Positions 1-7,958 of a stretch of DNA of 35,178 bases are shown here, piece after piece. This stretch comes from Flavobacteriaceae bacterium (GTDB lineage Bacteria > Bacteroidota > Bacteroidia > Flavobacteriales > Flavobacteriaceae). Position 1 is the stretch's first letter; every line of letters begins with the position of its first letter. The translations under genes were made by a program, and so were the position numbers. The stretch covers positions 1-35,178 of the forward strand of contig JAKMEK010000068.1 of NCBI GenBank assembly GCA_022425945.1, written 5' to 3'. The notes below the pieces were generated by a model. The model saw only the letters and a program-made list of their open reading frames with translations, searched no databases and was not told the origin of the DNA.

Positions 1-36
1 GTACTGCCTAGCGGTGGGAGAGTAGGTCGTCGCCTT
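1..36 (+). rRNA. rrf: 5S ribosomal RNA, 3' end only
   Basis: The first bases read tactgcctagcggtgggagag followed by taggtcgtcgcc, the conserved 3' strand of bacterial 5S rRNA (helix IV/V and the closing strand of helix I). The 5' part lies outside the window. A strong intrinsic terminator follows directly, which fits the end of an rrn operon transcribed rightward. The exact 3' end, near 33-38, is estimated from the start of the terminator stem. Confidence 0.88.
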
Positions 37-40
37 CTTC

Positions 41-73
41 AAAACCCTCTACAGAAATGTAGGGGGTTTTTTT
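41..73 (+). terminator. Intrinsic terminator of the rRNA operon
   Basis: aaaaccctctaca and tgtagggggtttt form a near-perfect stem around a short gaaa loop, followed by a T run. It sits just after the 5S 3' end. The A-rich left arm means it can also work leftward for anything transcribed from the other side, but the gene at 113-2278 also ends near here on the minus strand, so it may serve both transcripts. Confidence 0.9.
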
Positions 74-112
74 ATACACAATAGTTTAGGGAAGAAGATG
101 ATTTTACTTGTT

Positions 113-2278
113 TTACAGATCAAATAAATACTGAAATTTAAAATACAGTTGACTGTCACTGATTTGAAAATTTCGTTGGCTTTCAATTCTTGAATATCCA
201 TTGGTTCCTCCGATATAAAAAATGGTGAATGGGTTGGGATTCCACTTTAGTAATGGCTGTACAAAAAACGCTTTGTCAAAATCATTGTATTCCCCAATAA
301 GACGAAAAGAGAGATTCTGATTGAATTGGTAGTTAGCATTAATTCTACCAATATACCCCTTAAAATAGAGACTTCGGTCAGCCTTAGAGCGCAATTCGCT
401 GTAGCGTAAGCTTGGACTTAGACGTAGTTTTGGGCTTAACTGAAAGTTATTGAACGTTCCTACAAACAATGCATTTCCAACGCTCGGGTCATCCTCATCG
501 TAGCGGAGGGATTCAGAAAGCGAAACAAAAGCGCGAAGGTTTACTTTTTCGGAAGGACTAAACCCATTGAACATGCTTATTTCGGTCATATTGCGTCCTA
601 CAAATCCCGTAAATTCTTCATTGATCACATGGATGAAATTAATCCCTGTTCTCAAATTCCCTTTCCATTGAATAAAGGTGTTGTTAAAGACATCAAAGTA
701 TTTGCGTAGGTTATTGTAATTAAAGGTAATTTCACTTCCAACATTTATTTGTAATTGTTGGATGATGCCCTCTTTGTCTTCGGGAAAATAGGAGTAAGAA
801 TGACTAATCTCTGCACTATGAATGCTATTCTGAGTCACAAAACCCAAAGGTGCTTCATATTCTGGGGAGTAACTAACGAAATTAAAATTAGTATTCCAAT
901 TACGGGTATTGCGATCGAGTTCGATTAGCACAGCGTTACCTCTTTTTTTGTCACCATCTAGAGCAACGGTTTTGCCTCTTATTTTATCCTCGCTATCTAT
1001 CCAGTCTTTTTTGGGTTCTTTGATGAAGCTGGCATTAATTTCAAAATTTAGCGAGTAGAGTTTGGCAAAACGCAGTAAACCATTGACCCCAAAAGCATGA
1101 CCATTTCCTCCCTCTTTAAAAGCGCGATTGGTCGATAAGAGTCCAATGTATGACCCTTGATCAAAGGTGCGCTGATAACTCAAAATGTTTGAAAAGGCTT
1201 TACCCCCTTCTCCACTGTAAGATCCATTCTCTCCTGCAATGAGATAAGGAGAAGCTTGATCATAAGCAGTTAACCAATATACCCGCTGTTTGTCCCCCTG
1301 GTGAATGAGTTTGGTGGAGGCTAGAGGATCGTTAATGGTTCGTGTATAAACGGTATTTAAATTGGAGTTGATGATCTCATTCCCTTCGTTAAAATAAGGA
1401 CGACGCTCAGGGAAAAAGAGCGCAAAGGTGGTGTTGGCATTCACTTGGGATACATCGGCCTCTACCTGAGAGAAATCTGGGTTTAGTGCAAATTCGAAAG
1501 AGGTTACGCTATTGAGGTCAAAGAGGCCACTTAACCCAGCGTTTTTTTGCAGCTTTCCAAAGGAGAAATCGCCCGTATCTTTGTTTCCTGATAACCCTCC
1601 AAACACATAGGGCAATAGATTCACTCTGTTTTTTGATACGATATTTTTAAGGGTAATTTCGGTCGGGGTTTGGCAGATAAAACACGGACGATCACGATCG
1701 AGTTTAAAGTTTATGCTTTGGCTGCGTGCATCGTCTGTATAGGTTGTGCGAACAAAAACGACCTTCCATTTCATTTCATCTTGCTTTATAAAAGGGAGAA
1801 CATTGAAGGGGATTTTTAACTCAACATGATAACTATCGGCATGTTTGGATGCTTTTGATTCAAAATTAACATCATAATCATCTTCATTATCAGGGAGTAA
1901 TTTCCCGTCGATTTGATTCCCTTCTGGGTTAGAACCTAGCAGAATCATATAGCGCCCATCACCATAAGTATCGATCCCTATTTGAACATTATCATCCTGG
2001 AAACCTTCGTCACGGTTTCTGATGGACGAGCGCAAATTATTCATGTCTGCATAGGCAACAAAACCTACGTACAAATCAGTCGATGAATAGAGAATGTAGG
2101 CCTCGGTTTTGTGTGGTGCAGGACTATTGTCTCCTGGGTTAATCTCATAATCAATCGAAAACTGTTGTGCGTTTTCCCATTCGTCAGCTGTAATATCGCC
2201 ATCAAATGTTGGGATTTGTTGTTGTGAAAAAAGGGCAAGCGAAAAAAGGAAAGCGGATAGAAGACGTAGGTTGTTCAT
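113..2278 (-). CDS. DUF5916 outer-membrane protein with CBM9-like N-terminal domain
   Basis: The 721-residue protein starts with a signal peptide (MNNLRLLSAFLFSLALFS). Next comes a CBM9-like domain, roughly residues 20-210, with the typical opening FDGDITADEWENAQ and later GRYMILLGSNPEGNQIDG. The remaining ~500 residues are alternating aromatic/polar strands such as ALNPDFSQVEADVSQVNANT and FFPERRPYFNEG, the hallmark of DUF5916 proteins, and end in a strand with an aromatic-rich tail (FKFQYLFDL). The family is widespread in Bacteroidota and is taken to be an outer-membrane beta-barrel with an exposed or periplasmic carbohydrate-binding-like module. Its substrate is unknown. It stands alone, with its 3' end facing the rRNA operon and its start divergent from trhA. 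Family assignment is firm; function is not known. Confidence 0.85.
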   Translation of the reverse strand: MNNLRLLSAFLFSLALFSQQQIPTFDGDITADEWENAQQFSIDYEINPGDNSPAPHKTEAYILYSSTDLYVGFVAYADMNNLRSSIRNRDEGFQDDNVQIGIDTYGDGRYMILLGSNPEGNQIDGKLLPDNEDDYDVNFESKASKHADSYHVELKIPFNVLPFIKQDEMKWKVVFVRTTYTDDARSQSINFKLDRDRPCFICQTPTEITLKNIVSKNRVNLLPYVFGGLSGNKDTGDFSFGKLQKNAGLSGLFDLNSVTSFEFALNPDFSQVEADVSQVNANTTFALFFPERRPYFNEGNEIINSNLNTVYTRTINDPLASTKLIHQGDKQRVYWLTAYDQASPYLIAGENGSYSGEGGKAFSNILSYQRTFDQGSYIGLLSTNRAFKEGGNGHAFGVNGLLRFAKLYSLNFEINASFIKEPKKDWIDSEDKIRGKTVALDGDKKRGNAVLIELDRNTRNWNTNFNFVSYSPEYEAPLGFVTQNSIHSAEISHSYSYFPEDKEGIIQQLQINVGSEITFNYNNLRKYFDVFNNTFIQWKGNLRTGINFIHVINEEFTGFVGRNMTEISMFNGFSPSEKVNLRAFVSLSESLRYDEDDPSVGNALFVGTFNNFQLSPKLRLSPSLRYSELRSKADRSLYFKGYIGRINANYQFNQNLSFRLIGEYNDFDKAFFVQPLLKWNPNPFTIFYIGGTNGYSRIESQRNFQISDSQLYFKFQYLFDL

Positions 2279-2293
2279 AGGTTGGGTGTATAT

Positions 2294-2311
2294 AGTTATG
2301 ACGTAATAACT
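2294..2311. promoter_or_regulatory. 18-bp near-palindrome between divergent genes
   Basis: AGTTATgacgtaATAACT is symmetrical at 16 of 18 positions. It lies in the 93-base gap between the start of the DUF5916 gene (minus) and trhA (plus). Such symmetry between divergent starts is what a dimeric repressor or activator site looks like, but no regulator is identified and chance symmetry in AT-rich DNA is possible. Confidence 0.3.
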
Positions 2312-2371
2312 TTAGCATTGTTACAGTTAAAAAAGTTAAAATTCTCCCTAAATTGAATCTAAAATAATGGC

Positions 2372-2995
2372 ATGTTAAAACAATTACCCTTAGACGAACG
2401 CTGGAATGTTTATACCCATGCATTTGGGGCCTTAGCCAGTTTAATAGGTATCCTGTGTGCTTTGTTCTTTTTAGATGACTTAGCCTTAAATGAAACCATT
2501 GGACTTCTCGTTTATGGTGCGTCGATGGTGTTCTTATTTTCGGCTTCGGCCAAATACCATAGTGTCATGGGAGAAGACCAAGCTTTTTGGCAAAAGGTGG
2601 ATCATATTGGAATCTTTTTTCTCATTGCAGGAACCTATACCCCCGTTACATTAACTGTTTTGAGTGACAGTTCTGGCCCTTATATGTTGGTTGCTATCTG
2701 GTGTATTGCTCTTTTTGGTCTCGTATATAAACTTTTTTTCATCGGTCGCTTTAAGAACTTTTCGCTCCTTCTTTATTTGGTCATGGGTTGGTTAGCCATA
2801 GTCGATTTTAGGAATATTATGGAGCTATTTCCTCGTGCAGCCTTCGTTTATTTATTACTTGGGGGAATGTTTTACACCCTTGGCACACTCTTTTACCGTT
2901 GGGAAAGTCTTTATTTTCATCATGTCATTTGGCATGTGTTCGTTTTGGGTGGTGCTGCTGCTCATTTCATAATGGTTATTCATCTTTTTTCATGA
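2372..2995 (+). CDS. trhA: TrhA / hemolysin III family membrane protein (PAQR superfamily)
   Basis: The 207-residue protein has about seven transmembrane segments and the three conserved PAQR patches: SASAKYH after TM2, KVDHIGIFFLIAGTYTP at TM3, and HHVIWHVFVLGGAAAHF in the last helix. The histidines and aspartate of these patches are the proposed Zn-binding residues of the superfamily. Length (~200-215 aa) is normal. The start gives the usual LDERWNVYTHAFGA opening. Bacterial members are called hemolysin III but are linked to membrane fluidity homeostasis (TrhA); direct haemolytic activity should not be assumed. It is a single-gene unit, divergent from the DUF5916 gene. Confidence 0.92.
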   Translation: MLKQLPLDERWNVYTHAFGALASLIGILCALFFLDDLALNETIGLLVYGASMVFLFSASAKYHSVMGEDQAFWQKVDHIGIFFLIAGTYTPVTLTVLSDSSGPYMLVAIWCIALFGLVYKLFFIGRFKNFSLLLYLVMGWLAIVDFRNIMELFPRAAFVYLLLGGMFYTLGTLFYRWESLYFHHVIWHVFVLGGAAAHFIMVIHLFS

Positions 2996-3095
2996 CATGA
3001 AAATAGGATTGGTGTTTTTTGTTAACTATAATTGTGCAATTATCCTCTCATTCTTTGTGGAGTTATTGATACAATCAATGCCTAATTAACCGTAA

Positions 3096-3854
3096 TCAAT
3101 CCTTAAAATAGACATTTCCTTTTCCTGTAATACGCTTGTATAAAGATGGCATCCCTTTGGAATATACGTTGGCTTCTCCTTTGATGACTACATTTAGTTT
3201 TTCGATGGCATTGACTTCACAAAAGCCTTTGCCCTCTATGTCCACGTTCACTTTTTTTGCAGGAACAAGGAAGCCATTGAAGCGCCCACTTCCTCCAATT
3301 CTTATCGAAATTTGATCGAGGGTGTCGAGTTTTGAAGAACTGGCGATCTTCGCTTCTCGACTTAATTCAGCATAGAAGTTGCGCAATCCCTCAAATCGAT
3401 TGATCGTTAAAAAACTCTTTTTCGTAAGACTTATGGTTAAATTCGACTGATTTTTAAAGTCATCTATTTTAATGGTACTCTCATCGTTTACATTGAGGTC
3501 ATTTAAATCAGTCATGTAAATGGTAATGGAAAAGTTTGTGTGTTCTTGGCAAAATGGAACAGTGTTGTGAAGAAATGCCTTTTTTTCAGTCACAACGGTT
3601 GCAAGTGAATCAATATAGTATTGATGCCCTGTCACTTCGATACGATGATAGTCTGCTTGTTTAATGGTGTATTCACCAGGAAGATGGGATACTATTTGGT
3701 TAAAATAGGGTAAATCAAATGAACGGCTTTTTTGATTATCACCTATAAAGAAGCATTCTTCCAATTCTGCTTCACAACATTGAAAGCTGAAAGAAGTTAT
3801 AATGCTGCACACAAGTGAGATAAGGCGTTTTACAGGTATAATGGGTAGGTACAT
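3096..3854 (-). CDS. Secreted GIN-domain (DUF2807) protein
   Basis: This 252-residue protein has an N-terminal hydrophobic signal region (RLISLVCSIITSFSFQCC) and a C-terminal right-handed beta-helix-like region typical of the head-GIN / DUF2807 family: short repeats such as ISIRIGGSGRFNG, VNVDIEGKGFCEV, LNVVIKGEANVYSK and ITGKGNVYFKD. Family members are cell-surface or periplasmic proteins of unknown role, sometimes described as putative auto-transporter adhesins on thin evidence. The cysteine pair at the end of the signal could be a lipobox, but the preceding residues (FSFQC) fit poorly. It is convergent with trhA and preceded by a long non-coding stretch. Confidence 0.72.
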   Translation of the reverse strand: MYLPIIPVKRLISLVCSIITSFSFQCCEAELEECFFIGDNQKSRSFDLPYFNQIVSHLPGEYTIKQADYHRIEVTGHQYYIDSLATVVTEKKAFLHNTVPFCQEHTNFSITIYMTDLNDLNVNDESTIKIDDFKNQSNLTISLTKKSFLTINRFEGLRNFYAELSREAKIASSSKLDTLDQISIRIGGSGRFNGFLVPAKKVNVDIEGKGFCEVNAIEKLNVVIKGEANVYSKGMPSLYKRITGKGNVYFKD

Positions 3855-4310
3855 AATGAATATAGTTTAATATACTGTGTTAAAACCCGATGCTGTTCTC
3901 TACTGAAAACTCTCCAGTAACAATTACTGAAGAGCTTTAACTAAACAAAACAAAAATCAATTTTTAACTATATATGTGATTATTGATGTAAAATTGCACA
4001 ATGCTTCTTTCTTATTAATATCACTAGTAGTAACTGGCCTATTTGAGTATATAGATGGTAGGTTTGATGTAATATGTGGTAGGATATCTATTATACTTTG
4101 AGCCATAAAAAAAACCCTCAGGAATTCTTTTCATGAGGGCTTTTTTGGAAAAAAATAAGTAGCGTAGGTTAAGCTAATATTGTAAATTATAGATATTCCT
4201 AATTGTTGGTGTAAAGATGCAATAACCCAATTGATTTAAAATTAGGACTTGTAATAATTGGCTATGATGGATATATAAGTGGTATGCCTGAGGTAATAAT
4301 TGGTATAAAC
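3855..4310. other. 456-base non-coding gap with one terminator-like hairpin
   Basis: No open frame here has convincing coding character on either strand. The stretch is AT-rich and must hold the promoter of the GIN-domain gene (right-to-left), though no clear TAnnTTTG box is visible on that strand. It contains the hairpin listed at 4107-4146 and an 11-base direct repeat gtaataattgg at 4251-4261 and 4293-4303. It may include decayed sequence. Confidence 0.5.
4107..4146 (-). terminator. Bidirectional intrinsic terminator-like hairpin
   Basis: An A run, the arms ccctca (4115-4120) and tgaggg (4134-4139), and a run of T form a hairpin flanked on both sides by the bases a terminator needs. Read leftward it lies about 165 bases beyond the stop of the ZIP transporter gene, its most likely user. 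Read rightward there is no upstream gene. Confidence 0.65.
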
Positions 4311-4973
4311 TCAAATGGCTATTGCAACAGCAATTCCCAAAATAATGGATAGGAATTTTTGGAGATTAAAGTTATGCCCTTCTGAGCTTTCAAAAAGTAT
4401 GGTGGTTGAAATATGGAAGAGAATACCAACGATAAATGGTTCGATTTGGCTAATCATCTCAGGAGAATCTATAAGTCCACCAAAAAAGCTTCCCATGGGG
4501 CTCATTAAGGCAAAAAGGAATAACACAATGGCTTTGGTTACCGACCTGACCTTTGTTTGATGTAGTAGTATTCCAACAACCAAACCAATGGGTATTTTAT
4601 GGATACTTACTGCGAGTAGTAAAGTGGGTTGAGTGTTAAGAGGTAAACCTTCAAAAAATGCATGAATGCATAAACTAATGATTAATACCCAGGGCAGTTG
4701 TTTGTTTGCTGCGTGATGAGCATGCCCGTGTTCAGCCCCCTTAGAAAAGAATTCTAGGAGATTTTGAAAAAGAATACCCATCAAGATCCAGAGACCAGCA
4801 GTATAATCACCCTTACCATAAACTTGCGGAAGCATCTCGAGAATCAATACGCCGAGTAAGAACGCTCCACTGAAGGCAAGCAGCAGTTTCATGCCCTTTG
4901 TTGTTTTGGGTTGAACAAAAAAGGCTATAAATGCTCCAATACAAACGGCTAAAAAGGGAAGAAGGTAGGCCAA
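4311..4973 (-). CDS. ZIP family divalent metal transporter
   Basis: This 220-residue membrane protein has about eight predicted helices. It shows the two ZIP metal-binding signatures: H104-A-F-F-E108-G in TM4 and H125-K-I-P128-I-G in TM5. A cytoplasmic His-rich loop between TM3 and TM4 (E81-H-G-H-A-H-H87) is also typical. ZIP proteins move Zn2+, Fe2+ or Mn2+ into the cytoplasm; the metal cannot be told from sequence. Length is at the short end for the family (220-260) but all motifs are present. It is monocistronic, divergent from the rlmL-like gene. Confidence 0.9.
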   Translation of the reverse strand: MAYLLPFLAVCIGAFIAFFVQPKTTKGMKLLLAFSGAFLLGVLILEMLPQVYGKGDYTAGLWILMGILFQNLLEFFSKGAEHGHAHHAANKQLPWVLIISLCIHAFFEGLPLNTQPTLLLAVSIHKIPIGLVVGILLHQTKVRSVTKAIVLFLFALMSPMGSFFGGLIDSPEMISQIEPFIVGILFHISTTILFESSEGHNFNLQKFLSIILGIAVAIAI

Positions 4974-5029
4974 AGGCTAGTTTTTTTATTTACTAGGTTT
5001 AAAGAAAGTTTTATTGCATAAAATTAGGT

Positions 5030-5037
5030 TATTTTTG
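5030..5037 (+). promoter_or_regulatory. Candidate -7 promoter element for the rlmL-like gene
   Basis: TATTTTTG matches the Bacteroidota -7 consensus TAnnTTTG and ends 17 bases before the ATG at 5055. No good -33 TTG is found at the expected distance, so support is partial. Confidence 0.35.
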
Positions 5038-5054
5038 ATGGAAGAAACTTACAG

Positions 5055-6224
5055 ATGAGCGCAAATTTTAAAATGCTAGCAAAAACCTTTTATGGGTTTG
5101 AAGATTTATTGGAACAAGAGCTTAAGCAACTAGGCGCCCAAGATGTAGAAAAGGGTAACCGCGTTGTTCACTTTAAAGGTGATAAGGGTTTCTTGTACAA
5201 AGCAAACTTGAGTTTGCGTACGGCATTAAAAATTCTAGTACCCATCCATAGTTGCCAAGTGAAAACTGAGCAGGCACTCTATCAAGCCGCCTACGACTTC
5301 CCTTGGAATACTTATTTTTCTAGCAATGAAACCATTGCCATTGACAGTGTGGTTTTTGGTGATACCTTTACCCATTCCCTCTATGTTTCACAGAAAGTTA
5401 AAGATGCCATAGTCGATCAATTTCGAGCGGCTACTGGGGTACGACCATCGGTTGATTTAAAGCACCCAGATGTGCGCATAAATGTTCATATTGATAGAGA
5501 TCAATGTACATTCTCCCTAGACAGTTCTGGTGCTTCATTGCACCATAGAGGCTATCGAACTGCGACCAATATTGCTCCCTTGAATGAGGTGCTTGCAGCG
5601 GGTCTAATTCAATTGTCTGGCTGGGACAGACGTACCGATTTCTTGGACCCAATGTGTGGGAGTGGTACCTTGCTCATTGAAGCAGCAATGCTCACTTGTA
5701 ATATTCCAGCCAACATCAACCGTAAGGAGTTTGCTTTTGAAAAGTGGAGCGATTGGGATGAAGAATTGTATTTAACCATTGAAGAAGCACAACTCAATAA
5801 AATTCAAGGTCTTGCCGGTTCGATTACCGGTTTCGACAAAGCTCCCTCTGCCGTTGAAAAAGCCAAGGACAACATTCGAAATGCCAATTTAGAAGAATTC
5901 ATTTCCATCGATAAGGATAACTTTTTCTACACTAAAAAAGGCGATGATTCTCCCTTGCATATTGTTACTAACCCACCCTATGGTGAACGTTTGGAGGGGG
6001 ATATGAATGAACTTTACAAGAATTTTGGCGATACACTAAAACAGCACTATACTAATACCCAAGCATGGATGATTACTTCTAATTTGGAAGCCATGAAACA
6101 CGTTGGTTTGCGTCCGTCAAGAAAAATAAAATTATTCAACGGAAAGTTAGAGTCGAAGTTACTCCATTACAATATTTACCCAGGAACAAAAAAAATTCAT
6201 AAACTTAATAAAACAGAAGAATGA
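5055..6224 (+). CDS. rlmL: THUMP-domain class I rRNA methyltransferase (RlmL-like, 23S m2G2445)
   Basis: The 389-residue protein has an N-terminal ferredoxin-like/THUMP region (residues ~1-155, opening KTFYGFEDLLEQEL) and a C-terminal Rossmann methyltransferase. The SAM motif is FLDPMCGSGTLLIEAAM (D198) and the N6/N2-type catalytic motif is N306-P-P-Y-G-E-R. This matches the RlmL half of E. coli RlmKL, which makes N2-methylguanine at 23S position 2445; the RlmK half is absent, as is usual in single-domain homologues. The final gene product overlaps the next small gene by four bases (ATGA), suggesting translational coupling. The exact rRNA position modified is inferred from the family. Confidence 0.85.
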   Translation: MSANFKMLAKTFYGFEDLLEQELKQLGAQDVEKGNRVVHFKGDKGFLYKANLSLRTALKILVPIHSCQVKTEQALYQAAYDFPWNTYFSSNETIAIDSVVFGDTFTHSLYVSQKVKDAIVDQFRAATGVRPSVDLKHPDVRINVHIDRDQCTFSLDSSGASLHHRGYRTATNIAPLNEVLAAGLIQLSGWDRRTDFLDPMCGSGTLLIEAAMLTCNIPANINRKEFAFEKWSDWDEELYLTIEEAQLNKIQGLAGSITGFDKAPSAVEKAKDNIRNANLEEFISIDKDNFFYTKKGDDSPLHIVTNPPYGERLEGDMNELYKNFGDTLKQHYTNTQAWMITSNLEAMKHVGLRPSRKIKLFNGKLESKLLHYNIYPGTKKIHKLNKTEE

Positions 6225-6439
6225 AAAAAGAAACAACTGCTTTGGTCTTAAACTTTATTTCTTTCGGTAGTCTTTTCCTTCTTTTTAAGACCCTCATTGG
6301 CGCTATTATTCCATTGTCATATATTCCGCTAATTGCCTTTTCTGCTCTATTAACAAGTGTGTTTTCTCCAAAATTCTTATTGAATAAAGGGAAGTTATTC
6401 ATGAAAATTCCATTGCGTAAAAAACCTATTCAACTCTAG
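6221..6439 (+). CDS. Small two-helix membrane protein
   Basis: A 72-residue protein beginning in a four-base ATGA overlap with the rlmL-like gene, which argues that it is real and co-translated. It has two hydrophobic segments (residues ~7-30 and ~32-50) and a basic tail (KIPLRKKPIQL), consistent with an inner-membrane protein with cytoplasmic C-terminus. I recognise no named family. Its stop codon shares the palindrome CTAG with the stop of the convergent DUF6048 gene. Confidence 0.65.
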   Translation: MKKETTALVLNFISFGSLFLLFKTLIGAIIPLSYIPLIAFSALLTSVFSPKFLLNKGKLFMKIPLRKKPIQL

Positions 6440-7182
6440 TTTTTTCCCTTCTTAAAGCGGAAAGGAAAAGAATAGGATACTGTGTAATTGAAGCTAGCAC
6501 CAAAACTGTTATCATCCGTGATTTTGTTAAAGCCTGGAGCATAAAGATTCCCGAAGTTTTCGGGTTGAGGATTGGTCAGCAGTATGTGGAGACGGGCGCT
6601 TATCCCTGCGTATAGGTTGGGCAATAACTGTACTTTAGTTCCGAAAATAAGTTCCATCCATCCATTGCTCAATTGTTCCCGCTCTCCAATGAGATAGCCA
6701 CTTGTGGTCGTTTCTATCAGGTACTGATTCAATTGATATAATTCATAGGAATTTACCGTATGCGTATGTAAACTTCTGGCAAAGCGAAGCCCCACATAAA
6801 GTGCATTGTTCATGCCTTTCCAATTGTTGAAAAAATTGTAGTCAACACCAAGTTTAATGTAAGATCCACTTGTAGAAAAATTGATTAGCTCTGATTGCTG
6901 TGTTTTCTTTTCGCTTCCAATCTCTGCGGCGATAAAGATTCTTCTATTTAAACGCAAATCACCGACCAATTCTAGTCCTTGAAACGATGAATTTAATTGT
7001 GTTCGAATTGGTTTCATGATGTCCAAGCCAATACGAAGCGTAAAGGTTTTTATCGGTTTTTCTGCGGTTTCTTCAATGGTAGGGGTAATGCTTATAGAAG
7101 GCGGTACCTCTTCAGTTTGTCCAAACATCCATAGACCTAGTAAAAGACTAATGGTAGATAGCCAAATGTGCTTGTTCTTCAT
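6436..7182 (-). CDS. DUF6048 family outer-membrane beta-barrel protein
   Basis: The 248-residue protein has a signal peptide (HIWLSTISLLLGLWMFGQ), a short linker rich in E/T/P, then an eight-strand-type barrel pattern (FTLRIGLDIMKPI, GLELVGDLRLNRRIFIAAEIG, SYIKLGVDYNFF, NALYVGLRFARS, WMELIFGTKVQL, LYAGISARLHIL, FNYTVSYSFPFRF) ending in aromatic F-R-F-K. This is the pattern of DUF6048, a family I know as a frequent neighbour of DUF6452 and rlmD in Flavobacteriia. Its function is unknown. It starts inside the end of the DUF6452 gene (35-base overlap), so the two are probably translated together. Confidence 0.78.
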   Translation of the reverse strand: MKNKHIWLSTISLLLGLWMFGQTEEVPPSISITPTIEETAEKPIKTFTLRIGLDIMKPIRTQLNSSFQGLELVGDLRLNRRIFIAAEIGSEKKTQQSELINFSTSGSYIKLGVDYNFFNNWKGMNNALYVGLRFARSLHTHTVNSYELYQLNQYLIETTTSGYLIGEREQLSNGWMELIFGTKVQLLPNLYAGISARLHILLTNPQPENFGNLYAPGFNKITDDNSFGASFNYTVSYSFPFRFKKGKN

Positions 7183-7636
7183 TTCTGAGGGTATCGATTA
7201 ATATTTCTGCACGTACGAACCATCTAGGTGTATTGATGGGAGTAACAGGATTTTGGTCAAGTACGTATTCGGACACTATCCCACAGGCCCTTCGGGTATA
7301 ACGGTCAGTTCTGCTATGATAATTGAATTGTAGGGTGTCATTGATGGTTCCTGTTCCTACAGCACTGTTCTCAATCACAAATGCATAACGGGTGCTGTTC
7401 ATAGACAGTTTCATTGGAAAGGCAATCGAGTCGCCGGCTAGGTTAGATTGTATTGTTTCTTTATTTACTTCTTGAATATACCCTTGGACACTTTTGAATT
7501 GAGTCGGATTTTCGGCATCATACAACCGAACGATAAGTCGGGGTGTTCCCGGAGTGCCTAAATCACAAATATCATCCCGTTCACAGCTGAGGAACAACAA
7601 GAGTAGGACAAGTGAAAAAAGGGTGCTTTTTAGCAT
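7148..7636 (-). CDS. DUF6452 family lipoprotein
   Basis: I chose the ATG at 7636 (162 residues) rather than the one at 7666, because it gives a compact lipoprotein signal: MLKSTLFSLVLLLLFLSC. The acidic residues just after the cysteine (CERDDICD) resemble the surface-export signal described for Bacteroidota lipoproteins, so it may be displayed outside the cell. The mature part has a beta-rich layout (PRLIVRLYDAENP, FNYHSRTDRYTRRACG, WFVRAEILIDTL) seen in DUF6452. Function is unknown. It lies upstream of and overlaps the DUF6048 gene; the pair is a recurrent flavobacterial module near rlmD. Confidence 0.75.
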   Translation of the reverse strand: MLKSTLFSLVLLLLFLSCERDDICDLGTPGTPRLIVRLYDAENPTQFKSVQGYIQEVNKETIQSNLAGDSIAFPMKLSMNSTRYAFVIENSAVGTGTINDTLQFNYHSRTDRYTRRACGIVSEYVLDQNPVTPINTPRWFVRAEILIDTLRNEEQAHLAIYH

Positions 7637-7958
7637 GCGTTTATTTCTTTTCAAAAGGATCGGCAAAAAAAATCATTGGTTGTGCCGCTTTCGTATCAGA
7701 TACTATCAAAAATTCATACAATTAGATAGAATATCAAGAGCAAATTTAGGGATTATTTGGAACAATCACATGCCTTTCGGCAACTTCAAAATCATCCTGT
7801 CAATTCTTGTTTTTTTTAATTTCCATAACTCAATATGTAAAGGAGTATTCCTGTGCTTTTTCACTCCTTATTTAATTGGTAATTATCTGCGAGTAGTATT
7901 GGTCAGCGTACTATGGGTAGCTATTTTTCTATTGAAATTAACGCGGGAAATGAAAAGC
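7637..7958. other. 322-base gap upstream of the DUF6452 gene
   Basis: I see no convincing gene. A plus-strand open frame runs through it but has no family resemblance and overlaps real genes on both sides. On the minus strand taaatttg (7741-7748) matches the -7 consensus TAnnTTTG and could be the start of the DUF6452-DUF6048 transcript, with a leader of about 100 bases; a -33 element is not clear. Confidence 0.35.

Noticed and set aside
4251-4303. Possible tandem repeat array downstream of the ZIP gene
   Set aside because: Only two exact 11-base copies 42 bases apart and one degenerate copy; too little to call a repeat or CRISPR-like array.
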